A DNA stretch of 64,000 nt, taken from NCBI GenBank assembly GCA_046155895.1, contig JBJXFB010000012.1, positions 1-64,000 of the forward strand, given 5' to 3'. Each line of letters opens with the position of its first letter. The stretch's first letter is position 1. The notes under the pieces are model-generated. The model saw only the letters and a program-made list of their open reading frames with translations. It made no database searches and was not told the origin of the DNA. The position numbers and the translations under genes were made by a program. Positions 9,157-17,391 of this stretch are shown piece by piece. This stretch comes from DASYPQ01 sp046155895. GTDB taxonomy: Bacteria > Planctomycetota > UBA1135 > GCA-002686595.

Positions 9157-9196
9157 AGCGGCGAACTCGGACCGCGGCGCACCCGAGTCTGGCAGC

Positions 9197-10363
9197 ATGC
9201 GCGTCCTGATCACCTCACCGGTGTTCCCGCCGGATCTCGGCGGACCGGCGACCTACGTGCCGAGCATCTCCCGCTGGCTCGTCGAGCGCGGTCACGAAGT
9301 GAAGGTCGTCGCCTTCTGCTCCGACCCGAAACCTTCGGGCTATCCGTTCGAGGTCGTTTCGATCCTGCCTGCTTCGATCCCGATGAGGTACGGGCGTGCC
9401 TTCTTCGCCGTCTGGCGCGAGGCGCGTTCCTGCGACGTCGTCTACGTGAACGAGCATCTCGCACTCCTCCACGTGCTCGCGGCGCGGCTGGCGGGAAAAC
9501 CCGTCGTGATCCGGATCATGGTCGACGGTGCCTGGGAGATCGCGCATCGCTACGGCTGGTGCGGCGGCGACGACATCGTCAAGTTCCAGGGTCGGTCCTA
9601 CGGATGGAAGGTGGGGCTGACTCGCAGGCTCCAGAGGAGCTGGTGGAAGGCCGCGACGCACATCATCGCCTGCTCCGAGTTCCTGCGGCAGATCCTGATC
9701 CGCACCTACGGAGTCCCGCCGGGGAAGGTCGAGCTCGTCCACAATTCCTACTCCGGTCCACCGCCGGATGCCGTTCGTCAGACTCCGGCGGAAGCGCGCT
9801 CCGCGCTCGGTCTCTCCGAGGACAAGCGCTACCTGCTCACGATTTGCCGCCTGGTGGTCTGGAAGCGCGTCGACGCGATCATCGAGTCGCTTGCGAAGCT
9901 GCCCGCCGACGTGCAACTCCTCGTCGCGGGGGACGGTGACATGCTCGAGTCGTGGAAGGAGCTCGCCCTGCGCCTCGGGCTGGCCGATCGCGTGCACTTC
10001 CTGGGAAACGTGCCGCACGACCGCATTCCGCTCCTGATCCGCGCCAGCGAGGTCTTCGTACTGAACAGCGAGTACGAAGGGCTCTCGCACACTCTGATCG
10101 AGGTGCAGACCCTCGGCACTCCGATCGTCGCCTCCAACGTGTGCGGCAACCCGGAAGTGGTGTCCCACGGCGAAACGGGCTTCCTCGTCGATCCGCGCCA
10201 GACCGGGGAGTTGACCGATGCGCTCTCCAGGCTGCTGTCGGATCAGGAGCTGCGCGCGCGCTTCCGGACGGCGGGGCTGGCCTCGAGCCAGAGATTTCGC
10301 CGCGACGCGGTCTTTCCCAAGGTCGAAGCGGCTCTGCGGCGCGCATCCGGCACGCGAGGATGA
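9197..10363 (+). CDS. GT4 family glycosyltransferase
   Basis: The 388-residue product is a GT-B fold transferase. The N-terminus reads ITSPVFPPDLGGPATYVP, the usual glycine-rich acceptor-side motif of family GT4. The C-terminal donor domain contains LLTICRLVVWKRVD and the EX7E-type region SEYEGLSHTLIEVQTLG followed by PEVVSHGETGFLVD. Cytoplasmic, with a basic central helix that probably touches the membrane. It lies 40 nt after purF on the same strand and may share its transcript. It probably transfers a hexose during surface polysaccharide or lipid glycan assembly; donor and acceptor unknown. Confidence 0.88.
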   Translation: MRVLITSPVFPPDLGGPATYVPSISRWLVERGHEVKVVAFCSDPKPSGYPFEVVSILPASIPMRYGRAFFAVWREARSCDVVYVNEHLALLHVLAARLAGKPVVIRIMVDGAWEIAHRYGWCGGDDIVKFQGRSYGWKVGLTRRLQRSWWKAATHIIACSEFLRQILIRTYGVPPGKVELVHNSYSGPPPDAVRQTPAEARSALGLSEDKRYLLTICRLVVWKRVDAIIESLAKLPADVQLLVAGDGDMLESWKELALRLGLADRVHFLGNVPHDRIPLLIRASEVFVLNSEYEGLSHTLIEVQTLGTPIVASNVCGNPEVVSHGETGFLVDPRQTGELTDALSRLLSDQELRARFRTAGLASSQRFRRDAVFPKVEAALRRASGTRG

Positions 10364-10559
10364 CGCGCATCGGCAGCCGGTCGGGAATGCGTGCAGGACC
10401 TGCCACGACCCCGCTCGTCCCCGCCATGGATCGCTCGAGATTCGGCGCGCCGGGCTCTCCCGTGTTCTTGGGCGCGCCGGAAGACGCCAGCGCCTCGGCG
10501 CCCATTCGAGAGGCCGCGTGCTCACGAGAGACGGCACCTTACGTTTCGCCGCCTCGCCC

Positions 10560-10565
10560 GATAAT
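10560..10565 (+). promoter_or_regulatory. Possible -10 element (GATAAT) for the AlkD-like gene
   Basis: GATAAT matches five of six -10 bases and ends 11 nt before the ATG at 10577, so a transcript would have a leader of only a few nucleotides. A weak -35 (CTTACG, three of six) lies 16 nt upstream. The 213-nt gap from 10364 shows no gene. Confidence 0.3.
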
Positions 10566-10576
10566 CTGATTCCGCC

Positions 10577-11374
10577 ATGCCTGCCACCAAGGTCTCGACG
10601 AAGAAGCCCGGAACCCCGAAACCCTCGAAAGTCAAAGCGCGGATGAGCGTCACCGACGTCATGCGCGAGCTGAAGAAGGCGGGATCCGCGCAAGCGAAAA
10701 AGACCTACACCCGTCACGGCGCTCTCGAGCCGATGTTCGGCGTCAGCTTCGCCACCTTGAAGGTGCTGATGAAGCGGATCGGCGTCGATCACGAGCTGGC
10801 GCTCGCCTTGTGGGACACTCGCAACTTCGACGCGCGCAACCTCGCCCTCAAGATCGTGGATCCCGTGCGCATGACATCCGCCGATCTCGACCGCTGGGCT
10901 CGCGAGATGGGCGCCCGGATGTGCTGCGGCTACGTCGCCATGATCGCGGCCGAGGGTCCGCACGGGGCCAAGAAGGTCGCGCAGTGGCTCGCATCGGGCG
11001 ACGACAAGGATCGCTGCCACGGTTGGTCGCTCCTGGGCCAGCTGGCACAGCGCGACGAGACGACCCCCGATGCCTTCTTCGAGAAGCGTCTCGCCGAGAT
11101 CGTGAGGAGCATCCATGCCGCGCCGAACGCCGAACGCGAGGGGATGAACCAGGCGGTCATCGCGATCGGATGCCGGAGTCAGGGACTGCGCAAGGCGGCG
11201 ATCGCGGCCGCGAAGCGCATCGGCAAGGTCGAAATCGACCACGGAGACACGTACTGCAAGACGCCGGACGCCGTGGAGTACATCGAGAAGTGCTGGGCGC
11301 ATTCGAAGTCGAAGGGATTCGAGTCGCCCGCGGCCCAAGAGCGATCGCGCGAGACGCCTCGACGAAGGTGTTGA
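10577..11374 (+). CDS. AlkD-like DNA alkylation repair protein
   Basis: The 265-residue product has a short Lys/Pro-rich N-terminal tail (residues 1-22), then an all-helical ALK (HEAT-like) repeat fold. Motifs such as TYTRHGALEPMFGVSFATLK, ALALWDTRNFDARNLAL and LASGDDKDRCHGWSLLGQL match the DNA alkylation repair enzyme family, which excises N3- and N7-alkylated purines. In this subfamily the C-terminal part ends with a conserved DHGDTYCKTPDA segment, also seen here. Several members of the family lack glycosylase activity, so activity is likely but not certain. No neighbouring repair gene is present. Confidence 0.85.
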   Translation: MPATKVSTKKPGTPKPSKVKARMSVTDVMRELKKAGSAQAKKTYTRHGALEPMFGVSFATLKVLMKRIGVDHELALALWDTRNFDARNLALKIVDPVRMTSADLDRWAREMGARMCCGYVAMIAAEGPHGAKKVAQWLASGDDKDRCHGWSLLGQLAQRDETTPDAFFEKRLAEIVRSIHAAPNAEREGMNQAVIAIGCRSQGLRKAAIAAAKRIGKVEIDHGDTYCKTPDAVEYIEKCWAHSKSKGFESPAAQERSRETPRRRC

Positions 11375-11921
11375 GTCGAATCCACGGGTGACCAGCGACC
11401 CGCTCAGGCCTTCAGCCACCAGCCTGTTCGGGCCTCCGCGCGGTGCCTGCCCGCAGCTTCGGGGCACGGAGGACTCCGCACCGGTCTCCTCTGGTTCTTT
11501 CGAACGAGCAGCGGCTCAACGCCCGCCGGCGAGCGCCGAGGCGCGCTCGGTGCTGCGACTCGAGCCTCCCGGGCACCAGGGGAAATGAATTACGCGCCAT
11601 CTCTCACCCGCGAGGTGAAGATTCTCGTCCACTTCGCCGGTTCTCCCGGTTCGCTTCCTGGGCCGGTCCGGCTCGGCCCGGCTTCCTGTTTCCCGCGCCG
11701 CGATCCGTTCCCCTGGAGCGCCGCTCGATGACGCCGCGTTCACCTCCGCGTCTTCGCCTCACCTCGCACCGCCGATTGCGTGTGCGGCGGATTGTCTCTG
11801 CCTCCGTCTGGCATCCCCCAGGCAACCTCGGGGGAGGAGCCCCTCAGGGCGCGCCGCGCGCGCCACGCCTCGCTCTGCGGCCGCAGGGAGTGCCAGGAAG
11901 TGCCTGGAACTACCGGAAGAT
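11375..11921. other. Intergenic stretch with no recognisable gene
   Basis: This 547-bp gap lies between the convergent AlkD-like gene and the tRNA-Arg. Open frames cross it, but their translations are compositionally odd (Arg/Pro/Ser-rich) with no motif or ribosome site, and one runs through the tRNA. Two small inverted repeats are visible: CCGCCG/CGGCGG with a 10-nt loop at 11769-11790, and a GC-rich one at about 11815-11834. Neither is followed by a T-run, so neither is a convincing intrinsic terminator. I see nothing else. Confidence 0.5.
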
Positions 11922-11998
11922 TGGTACGCCCGACAGGATTCGAACCTGTGGCCTACGGCTCCGGAGGCCGTCGCTCTATCCAGCTGAGCTACGGGCGC
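11922..11998 (-). tRNA. tRNA-Arg (anticodon CCG)
   Basis: The reverse strand folds as a complete 77-nt cloverleaf. The acceptor stem GCGCCCG pairs with CGGGCGT, giving a G1-U72 wobble at the first pair. The D stem is GCTC/GAGC; the anticodon stem ACGGC/GCCGT has loop CTCCGGA with anticodon CCG; a 5-nt variable loop follows; the T arm is ACAGG TTCGAAT CCTGT. Discriminator is A and CCA is encoded. It decodes CGG, a common Arg codon in this GC-rich genome. Confidence 0.96.
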
Positions 11999-12125
11999 GA
12001 TTGGAGCGGCGCATTCTAGCAGCGGGGCGGTCAGGATCCGATCGGCCCCCGCGCCGGGGGTGCCGGGGCAGTGTGCGGAAGCCGCACGGACCGGGCGCCC
12101 TGCGAAGAGCCGTTCCCCGGTTCAC

Positions 12126-12155
12126 TTGACGGTTCTTTTGGATTGGGCTTACGAT
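12126..12155 (+). promoter_or_regulatory. Sigma70-like promoter of the calcium-repeat protein gene
   Basis: TTGACG at 12126-12131 (five of six) and TACGAT at 12150-12155 (four of six) are spaced by 18 nt, in a locally AT-richer stretch 55 nt before the ATG at 12210. This is one of the best -35/-10 pairs in the window. Confidence 0.5.
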
Positions 12156-12209
12156 TGCTGCGGTCATTTTGGTCCCTGCCGGCAGGGCTGCCCGGCTGAG
12201 TCGAACATC

Positions 12210-13166
12210 ATGAAGAAAACCAAGTCCGGCGCATCTCACCACGCGGTTGCGTACGTGGTGTCTCCCGTGATCGCGCTCCTGGTGACGGCGGCCCTGCTCG
12301 ATCCCTTCGGGATCTCCTCGGCCGCTCCGTCGCGGTTGTCGGCGATGAGCTCGAACCCGATGGACGAGGACGGCGACGGACTCCTCTTCAAGCACGAGCG
12401 GATCCTGGAGACGCTCCCGAGTGCCGCCGACAGCGACCTCGACGGGTTCGGGGACGCCGAAGAGCTGGCGCGCAAGACTTCCCCGGTGAACGCCTTGGTT
12501 CATCCGCAAGGCAATGCCATCGGACTGGGAATCACCGCGCGGGGCGATCGCGACGGCCTGCACGCCCTCGTGGCGGTCTACGTGCCTGACAGCAACTATC
12601 GGGGGCTGGACGTCAACATCGGCAGGCTTGTCGGCATCCGTCCACGGTTTCTGCGCCAGTCCTATCTGAACGCGCACACCCAGATCGAATTCGTGGCCGG
12701 TTCAGTGGCGGGCTCGACGGTGGCGCTGCTCGATGTCCGGTTCCCGCGAAGCTGGGTCGACGCGACAGGCCACCTGACGCTCTTCGCCACGGTTTCCCTC
12801 GAGGGAACCGGGAGGAACGAAGCCGCCGCCAGCATGGATCTCTTCAACGTGGGCGGAGTGATCGTGCTTGCCATGCCCGATCCCAGCTACGTGCCGCCCC
12901 AGGGATCCGCAGACTCACCTCAAGGGCCGACCACCCTCTTCAAGCCCTTGACGCTGTCGAACGGCGAGCCCCCCTCGGGATGGACTCTCGGAGAAGTCTG
13001 CTCCCAAACATCGCAGACCGTCATGGTCGCAGGCGCGACCGTCGTCCACGAAATCTCCTCCGCTGAGTGTGAGGGCGGATGGGAGGGCGCATGTCCGCCC
13101 GATTGCAGCTCGTCCGTTGGTTCCACGTACGTGACTCTGGACCCCGTGATCCTGGTGGGCGGCTAG
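12210..13166 (+). CDS. Exported protein with EF-hand / thrombospondin-3-like repeats
   Basis: The 318-residue product starts with a basic N-terminus and a hydrophobic signal segment (about residues 10-30). Then come Asp-rich calcium-loop motifs, DEDGDGLLFKHE at about 51-62 and DSDLDGFGDAEE at about 70-81, like dockerin, EF-hand or thrombospondin type 3 loops. The C-terminal half looks beta-rich and contains four or five cysteines near the end (VCSQTSQ, SSAECEGGWEGACPPDCSS), possibly disulfide-bonded. No catalytic motif is recognised. The longer in-frame start at 12060 would place the signal internally and lies upstream of the promoter, so 12210 is preferred. It precedes a sigma / anti-sigma operon, but a functional link is not shown. 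Confidence 0.7.
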   Translation: MKKTKSGASHHAVAYVVSPVIALLVTAALLDPFGISSAAPSRLSAMSSNPMDEDGDGLLFKHERILETLPSAADSDLDGFGDAEELARKTSPVNALVHPQGNAIGLGITARGDRDGLHALVAVYVPDSNYRGLDVNIGRLVGIRPRFLRQSYLNAHTQIEFVAGSVAGSTVALLDVRFPRSWVDATGHLTLFATVSLEGTGRNEAAASMDLFNVGGVIVLAMPDPSYVPPQGSADSPQGPTTLFKPLTLSNGEPPSGWTLGEVCSQTSQTVMVAGATVVHEISSAECEGGWEGACPPDCSSSVGSTYVTLDPVILVGG

Positions 13167-13349
13167 CCACCCCTCCCCGGCGCCATCGATCTCCTGGGGC
13201 TCAGCCGGTCGAGTGGGGAGGGGCCACTCCCAGGAGGGGGTCCGTCTCTCGGTCGCCCCACGTCGGCGTTCTCACTGGGGAACAGTCTGGAATCCCGATG
13301 TCCGAGGGGAAAAGAGGCGAAAAAGGCTGTCGGATCTGCAATGGACCGC

Positions 13350-13375
13350 GGAACTACCGCAACTCGGGTACCGTC
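13350..13375 (+). promoter_or_regulatory. Possible ECF-type promoter (GGAAC-N17-CGTC)
   Basis: GGAAC at 13350-13354 and CGTC at 13372-13375 are 17 nt apart, which fits the general ECF sigma promoter pattern (GGAAC -35, CGTC -10 as for SigX/SigM types). It ends 26 nt before the preferred TTG start of the sigma gene, so transcription would begin close to that start. This suggests the sigma factor activates its own operon. Confidence 0.4.
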
Positions 13376-13401
13376 ATAAGTCGCGAGAAGAGCGGCTCCC
13401 C

Positions 13402-14010
13402 TTGAGAAACGACCCGGATCGAACGCTCGTCGAGTCCTGCCAAGCCTCGGCACCGAGCGGCTTGCAAGGCTCCTATCGTGCCCTCTACGAGCACTACAAG
13501 GACCGGGTCTACAACGTCTGCTACCGGATCACCGGCAATGCGACGGACGCGCTCGACGCCTCCCAGGAGACCTTCGGGATCGCCTTCCGGAAGATCGGGG
13601 AGTTCCGCTTCGAATCGAAGTTCTCGAGTTGGGTGTATCGGATCGCGGTCAACGCGAGCATCGACATCAAGCGACGTTCGGGGGCCCGCTGGCTGGCCTC
13701 GCTCGACGGTTCGCGCGAAGCCGAGGGTCTCGAGATCCCCAGGCTGGATCTGCGCGACGAACGGACCGAGCTGCCTCCCGCCGCCGCGTCCAGGCACGAG
13801 CTCGAGGAGGAGATCCAGCAGGCCATTTCCCGGCTCTCGCCAAAAATGCGCGCGATCACCGTTCTGCGCTACGTCGAGAACCTCTCTTACGACGAGATCG
13901 CCGAAACGCTCCACATTTCGATCGGCACGGTCAAGTCGCGGCTGTCTCGGGCGCATCAAGCGCTCGACCGCGAGCTGACTCCTGTTCTCGACCGGCACTA
14001 TCTCAGGTAG
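13402..14010 (+). CDS. ECF RNA polymerase sigma factor
   Basis: From a TTG start the product has 202 residues. Region 2 includes ALYEHYKDRVYNVCYRITGN and DALDASQETFGIAFRKIGEF, with SSWVYRIAVNASIDIKRR; region 4 includes AISRLSPKMRAITVLRYVENLSYDEIAETL and a helix-turn-helix with ISIGTVKSRLSRAHQAL. The in-frame ATG at 13213 would add 63 atypical residues and overlap the ECF-like promoter at 13350-13375, so the TTG is preferred; this is a judgement, not proof. First gene of a sigma / anti-sigma / RseB-like operon, with 12 nt to the next gene. Confidence 0.88.
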   Translation: MRNDPDRTLVESCQASAPSGLQGSYRALYEHYKDRVYNVCYRITGNATDALDASQETFGIAFRKIGEFRFESKFSSWVYRIAVNASIDIKRRSGARWLASLDGSREAEGLEIPRLDLRDERTELPPAAASRHELEEEIQQAISRLSPKMRAITVLRYVENLSYDEIAETLHISIGTVKSRLSRAHQALDRELTPVLDRHYLR

Positions 14011-14022
14011 GAGGCGCGACAC

Positions 14023-14772
14023 ATGACCTTCACCTGCACGGCCGTTCGGGACATGCTCCTCGAGTGCCGAGGTCACACGGGGTCGAACGATCCCAGCCTC
14101 GCTGTTCACCTCGACGAGTGCCCCGAGTGCTCCGAGTTCGCGCGCAGGACGAAGGCGCTGGTTGCGCACCTTTCCGCCCTTCCGCGTCGGCCAGCTCCGG
14201 CCGAGCTTGCGGGTCTCGTCGTGGCGGCGACACAGGCCGGTCACCGTCAAGAGCGCGCCGCCAACGCGGTCAGCGCGCTTTCGCGGCTGCCCGTCCCCTC
14301 CGATCTCGAAATCGTCGCGTTCGACGAGGAGCGAGTCGACGAGCAGCGGTCCCGCCTCGATCCGATCGGCGCGAGGGCCCCGGCGGTCCTCGATCGACTC
14401 GTCGACGAGGAACTCCGTGACCCCGCCGCGGCGATCTCCCGGAGGTTCGCGAGTCGGCTCGACCGCCGCCGGGCGCCTGGCGCGCTGCGCGAGCGCGTCG
14501 CAGGCACGGTCCGGGCTTTTCTGCCTCCCAGCAGGCTGCGACTAATCCTCCCGCTGGCAGCCGGAGTGGCCCTGCTCGTCTTGGTCGGCGTGCGATTCTT
14601 CGGCGAACGGTCCTCCCAAGTCGGGGAGGCCACCGACGGCTTCCAGGTCGTGTACGAATCCACCATGGGCTCGATGGATCCGATGGCAAGGGGTCTGCTT
14701 GCAGGCCTCACCGGAGGGGTCGTCGATGTCCACGCTTCGTCCGGGCTCCAAACCGATGGAGGGGCGAGGTGA
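14023..14772 (+). CDS. Membrane anti-sigma factor with zinc-binding (ZAS-like) N-terminus
   Basis: The 249-residue product has a cytoplasmic N-terminal domain with an H-x3-C-x2-C motif (HLDECPEC, about residues 29-36), the signature of zinc-dependent anti-sigma domains, preceded by a CTAVRDMLLEC segment with further cysteines. A long, mostly helical Arg-rich middle follows, then one transmembrane helix (about residues 175-198, LILPLAAGVALLVLVGVRFF) and a short extracytoplasmic tail. It presumably binds the sigma factor encoded just upstream and releases it after an envelope signal. It overlaps the next gene by GTGA. Confidence 0.82.
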   Translation: MTFTCTAVRDMLLECRGHTGSNDPSLAVHLDECPECSEFARRTKALVAHLSALPRRPAPAELAGLVVAATQAGHRQERAANAVSALSRLPVPSDLEIVAFDEERVDEQRSRLDPIGARAPAVLDRLVDEELRDPAAAISRRFASRLDRRRAPGALRERVAGTVRAFLPPSRLRLILPLAAGVALLVLVGVRFFGERSSQVGEATDGFQVVYESTMGSMDPMARGLLAGLTGGVVDVHASSGLQTDGGAR

Positions 14773-15833
14773 AGCTGCGCCTGCCTCTCGAGGTCCGTCG
14801 CCTCGCGCGCATGCGCGTTCTCGCGGCTCTCACGCTGGCCGTGTCCTTGCTCGGGGCTTGCGACAGGCCTGCGAGCGAGACGATCGGCGCTGGCGCTTCC
14901 ACCGAGAACGCGAAGGCCGGCAGCCAGGGGTTGGCCTTCCTGGATCGGATCGCGACTGCGCCGATGACCGTTTCGTACGGCGGGAAACGCCAGGTCAAGA
15001 TCCACTATTCGATCGGGGGCGTTCCGGCGCACCTCGAATACGACGAGCAAGTCTGGTCCGACGGACAGGGCCAATTCTCGATCGTGCCCGGCAAGGTCGT
15101 GCAGCCCAGCATGACGACCGAGGAGCTCGAGCTCTTCAGGACCCTGCAGCAGGCCCGCGACGGCTTCTTCTACCGCTACCGCGACTTCAGGATCCGCGAC
15201 CTCCAGGTCTTCCTGCAGAACTGGCGCGTGAGAGACCTCGGACTCGAGGAGACGGTAGCGGGCGTTGCGACCACCGTTCTCGAATTCCGCCGTATCGACG
15301 GCACTCTCCCCTGGTACCGAGCCTGGATCGATCCCCGCACGGCCCTCGTGATGCGCTCCGAGGAACGGGGTGCGGGCAACCAGATCGCGAGCTCCGTGGA
15401 GTTCCTCACCTTCGAACTCTCGCCGGACACCGCGGGTCTCCGGCTGGAGAGCGATCAATTCACACGCTTCCCCCTGGATCTGAGCACGAGCACGGTCTCG
15501 GGACTCGGATTCCGGGTTCGTCCCCCCTCGGTTCTCCCCGCGGGGTACCGGCTCGCACGCGCAGAGACCACGAACGACGGAACGAACACCTGGGCGATCC
15601 TCACCTACACCGATGGTGTCGATTCGCTGTTCTTCCTGCAGAGCTTCGATCCGCAGGCACAAGTGGGGGTCTCCCCTCCGGGCGAGTTCAACGTGGGCCC
15701 GAAGGTGGTTCGCGGCTACCGCATCGGGCCCTGGACCGTCCTTCAGCTGAGGTCCGGAGGCGATCGCGTGTTCGTCCTCGGCAAGGCTGACTCGAGCGCC
15801 ATCGAGCGGATGCTCAAGTCCTCGATGCACTGA
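14769..15833 (+). CDS. RseB/LolA-like lipoprotein, probable anti-sigma modulator
   Basis: The 354-residue product starts at a GTG overlapping the anti-sigma stop. A signal peptide ends in the lipobox LLGAC (Cys at about 31). The middle part has a LolA/RseB-like pattern (VKIHYSIGG, later YRAWIDPRTALVMRSEE). The C-terminal 100 residues resemble the RseB regulatory domain, with YRLARAETTNDGTNTWAILTYTDG followed by a 'VFVLGKADSSAIERML' end (quoted in parts). In E. coli RseB protects the anti-sigma RseA from proteolysis and senses mislocalised lipoproteins. Here sigma, anti-sigma and this protein form one operon, which supports the same logic. The assignment to the RseB family is by fold pattern, not close identity. 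Confidence 0.65.
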   Translation: MKLRLPLEVRRLARMRVLAALTLAVSLLGACDRPASETIGAGASTENAKAGSQGLAFLDRIATAPMTVSYGGKRQVKIHYSIGGVPAHLEYDEQVWSDGQGQFSIVPGKVVQPSMTTEELELFRTLQQARDGFFYRYRDFRIRDLQVFLQNWRVRDLGLEETVAGVATTVLEFRRIDGTLPWYRAWIDPRTALVMRSEERGAGNQIASSVEFLTFELSPDTAGLRLESDQFTRFPLDLSTSTVSGLGFRVRPPSVLPAGYRLARAETTNDGTNTWAILTYTDGVDSLFFLQSFDPQAQVGVSPPGEFNVGPKVVRGYRIGPWTVLQLRSGGDRVFVLGKADSSAIERMLKSSMH

Positions 15834-16068
15834 TCGATGCCCTGGTGCGTGGAGGGGAGGGCCCCTCGCCTTCCCTGTGCCCATCCAGCCCTCCAGAGGG
15901 GCCGGGATCCGCGCGCGCCGGGCCCAGTCAGCGCGTGGGTCATCGAGGTCGGCCCTGCCGACATGTCCCGGTCTTTCATGCCCGGCGGTACGGCCAGGCT
16001 TCGGATTCAGGGGTAGTCTTCGGGTGCCGGACGGGCGATCCGTCCGGTCCCCCCCCGAGCAGATCCCC

Positions 16069-16527
16069 GTGGCGAAGAATCCCCAGGAAGAGCCCTTTTC
16101 TGAGGCCCACCTCGCCTCTCCCGAGTACCGGGAGAGGCTCATGAGGAAGCTGAACTGCCTCATCGCGGTCCTCGAGGTCGCGACCGCGAAGGTCCGCAAG
16201 AACATGGCGGGGTCACCCAAGGACTCCGAGCGCTTGACGCGGATCTTCGCCAATCTCCAGAGCACGCTCGAGGTCTGCGTGCGTGCCCGGCTCGCGCTAC
16301 AGCGCCGCCAAGCCGTTTTCCAGGCGCCGCCGCCGCCCGCGATCACTCCCCAGACCCCGGCCAAGGAGGCCAAACCGTCCCTTGGCCCTGTGCAGGGTCC
16401 CCGACGGACCGGTTCCGACCTCTCCACGAACGACGAGAAGAAGAAGTTCGCCAAGCTGCCGCCGATCGATCCGACCGCGATCCCGGGCTGCGACCTGGAC
16501 GAGCTCGCGAAGCGGCTCCTCGGCTAG
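16069..16527 (+). CDS. Hypothetical helical protein
   Basis: I do not recognise this gene. From the GTG at 16069 the product has 152 residues; an ATG at 16141 would give 128. Residues 1-25 are acidic, followed by a long amphipathic helical segment (about 20-85: LMRKLNCLIAVLEVATAKV and IFANLQSTLEVCVRARLALQ). A Pro-rich linker and a short C-terminal helix (IPGCDLDELAKRLLG) complete it. No membrane or signal segment. The in-frame extension upstream to 15877 has unusual composition and is probably not translated. The 235-bp gap before it shows no gene. Convergent with nadE, 42 bp away. Confidence 0.6.
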   Translation: MAKNPQEEPFSEAHLASPEYRERLMRKLNCLIAVLEVATAKVRKNMAGSPKDSERLTRIFANLQSTLEVCVRARLALQRRQAVFQAPPPPAITPQTPAKEAKPSLGPVQGPRRTGSDLSTNDEKKKFAKLPPIDPTAIPGCDLDELAKRLLG

Positions 16528-16569
16528 GGCCGCAAGCAGGCCCGCTCATCTCCGCCCGGCTTCCGTGAT

Positions 16570-17391
16570 TCAGTGCCCCCAGCTGCGGAGGTACCTGAAG
16601 TCGTGGTTCACGGTGCGTTCGGAGAGCTTCGCGATCACGGGCGGCAGGCGCTTGTACTGATTCAGGGCGATTCGCCGGGCGACCTTGTCCACGAACGCCG
16701 CGTCGAAGCCCGCATCCAGCAGTTCCCTGCGCGACCAGCGCTGGTCGACCATCTTGACCAGCAGGCGGTCGACTTCGGCATAAGTGAAGCCGAGCTCGGC
16801 CTCGTCGGTCTGCCCCGCGAACAGGTCGGCGGAAGGCGCCTTCTCGATCACGCTCTTGGGCAAGCCGAGGTGCCGCGCGAGCTGCCATACCTGGTGCTTG
16901 TACAGGTCGCCGATCGGGTTCAGGGCGCTCGCGGAGTCGCCGAACTGCGTCGAATAGCCCAGCAGGATCTCGGTCTTGTTGCTGGTGCCGATCACGAGGC
17001 CCCTCCACTCGGCGGAGAGATCGTAGAGCACGATCATCCGGGCGCGCGCCATCACGTTTCCTCGGCGGGTCCGGTCTTCGATGCGGTTCGCGCCGCAGTA
17101 GCCGTCGACCATCGCCGAGATCTCGATCTTCCGCCACTCGATTCCGAGCTGATCCGCGACGCGCAGGGCGTCGTTCTCGCTATCGGGGTTCGACGTCCGG
17201 TACGGAAGCATCGCCCCGAGGACGTTCTTCGGTCCGAACGCCTTGCTCGCGAGCGCGGCGGCGACCGCCGAATCGACGCCGCCCGAGAGGCCGAGAACGG
17301 CCCGCGTGAAGCCGAATTTCCCCGCTTCGCTCCGGAGGAACTTGACGAGGATGGCCTCGACCAGCGCGGGCTGGATATCGAGCTCGCTCAT
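16570..17391 (-). CDS. nadE: NAD+ synthetase, synthetase domain only
   Basis: NadE amidates nicotinate adenine dinucleotide to NAD+ with ATP. The 273-residue product has the ATP-pyrophosphatase P-loop LGLSGGVDSAVAAAL (residues 33-47), then GTSNKTEILLGYSTQFGDSASALNPIGDLYK (the conserved GTSNKTE and TQFGDS motifs) and the C-terminal KIxLNQYKR-type region IALNQYKRLPPV. Its size is that of the ammonia-dependent form. The start ATG overlaps by ATGA the stop of the nitrilase gene at 17388-18242, so the two are translationally coupled. That resembles a glutamine-dependent NAD synthetase whose glutaminase and synthetase domains are encoded separately. Last gene of a four-gene minus-strand operon. Confidence 0.93.
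   Translation of the reverse strand: MSELDIQPALVEAILVKFLRSEAGKFGFTRAVLGLSGGVDSAVAAALASKAFGPKNVLGAMLPYRTSNPDSENDALRVADQLGIEWRKIEISAMVDGYCGANRIEDRTRRGNVMARARMIVLYDLSAEWRGLVIGTSNKTEILLGYSTQFGDSASALNPIGDLYKHQVWQLARHLGLPKSVIEKAPSADLFAGQTDEAELGFTYAEVDRLLVKMVDQRWSRRELLDAGFDAAFVDKVARRIALNQYKRLPPVIAKLSERTVNHDFRYLRSWGH

Noticed and set aside
9215..11467. A 750-codon minus-strand ORF
   Set aside because: It spans two well-supported plus-strand genes, its translation is Arg/Gly-rich without motifs, and it is a typical antisense shadow in GC-rich DNA.
11769..11834. Two GC-rich hairpins as terminators
   Set aside because: Neither is followed by a run of T on either strand, so intrinsic termination is not supported.
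11443..12129. A plus-strand ORF crossing the tRNA-Arg
   Set aside because: It covers the complement of a fully folded tRNA and has no ribosome site or protein-like pattern.
13279..13301. A second GGAAC word as an ECF promoter
   Set aside because: No CGTC or similar -10 word lies at a suitable distance downstream.
13213..13401. 63 extra N-terminal residues of the ECF sigma gene
   Set aside because: Odd composition, no family similarity, and it would overlap a plausible ECF-type promoter; the TTG at 13402 is preferred.
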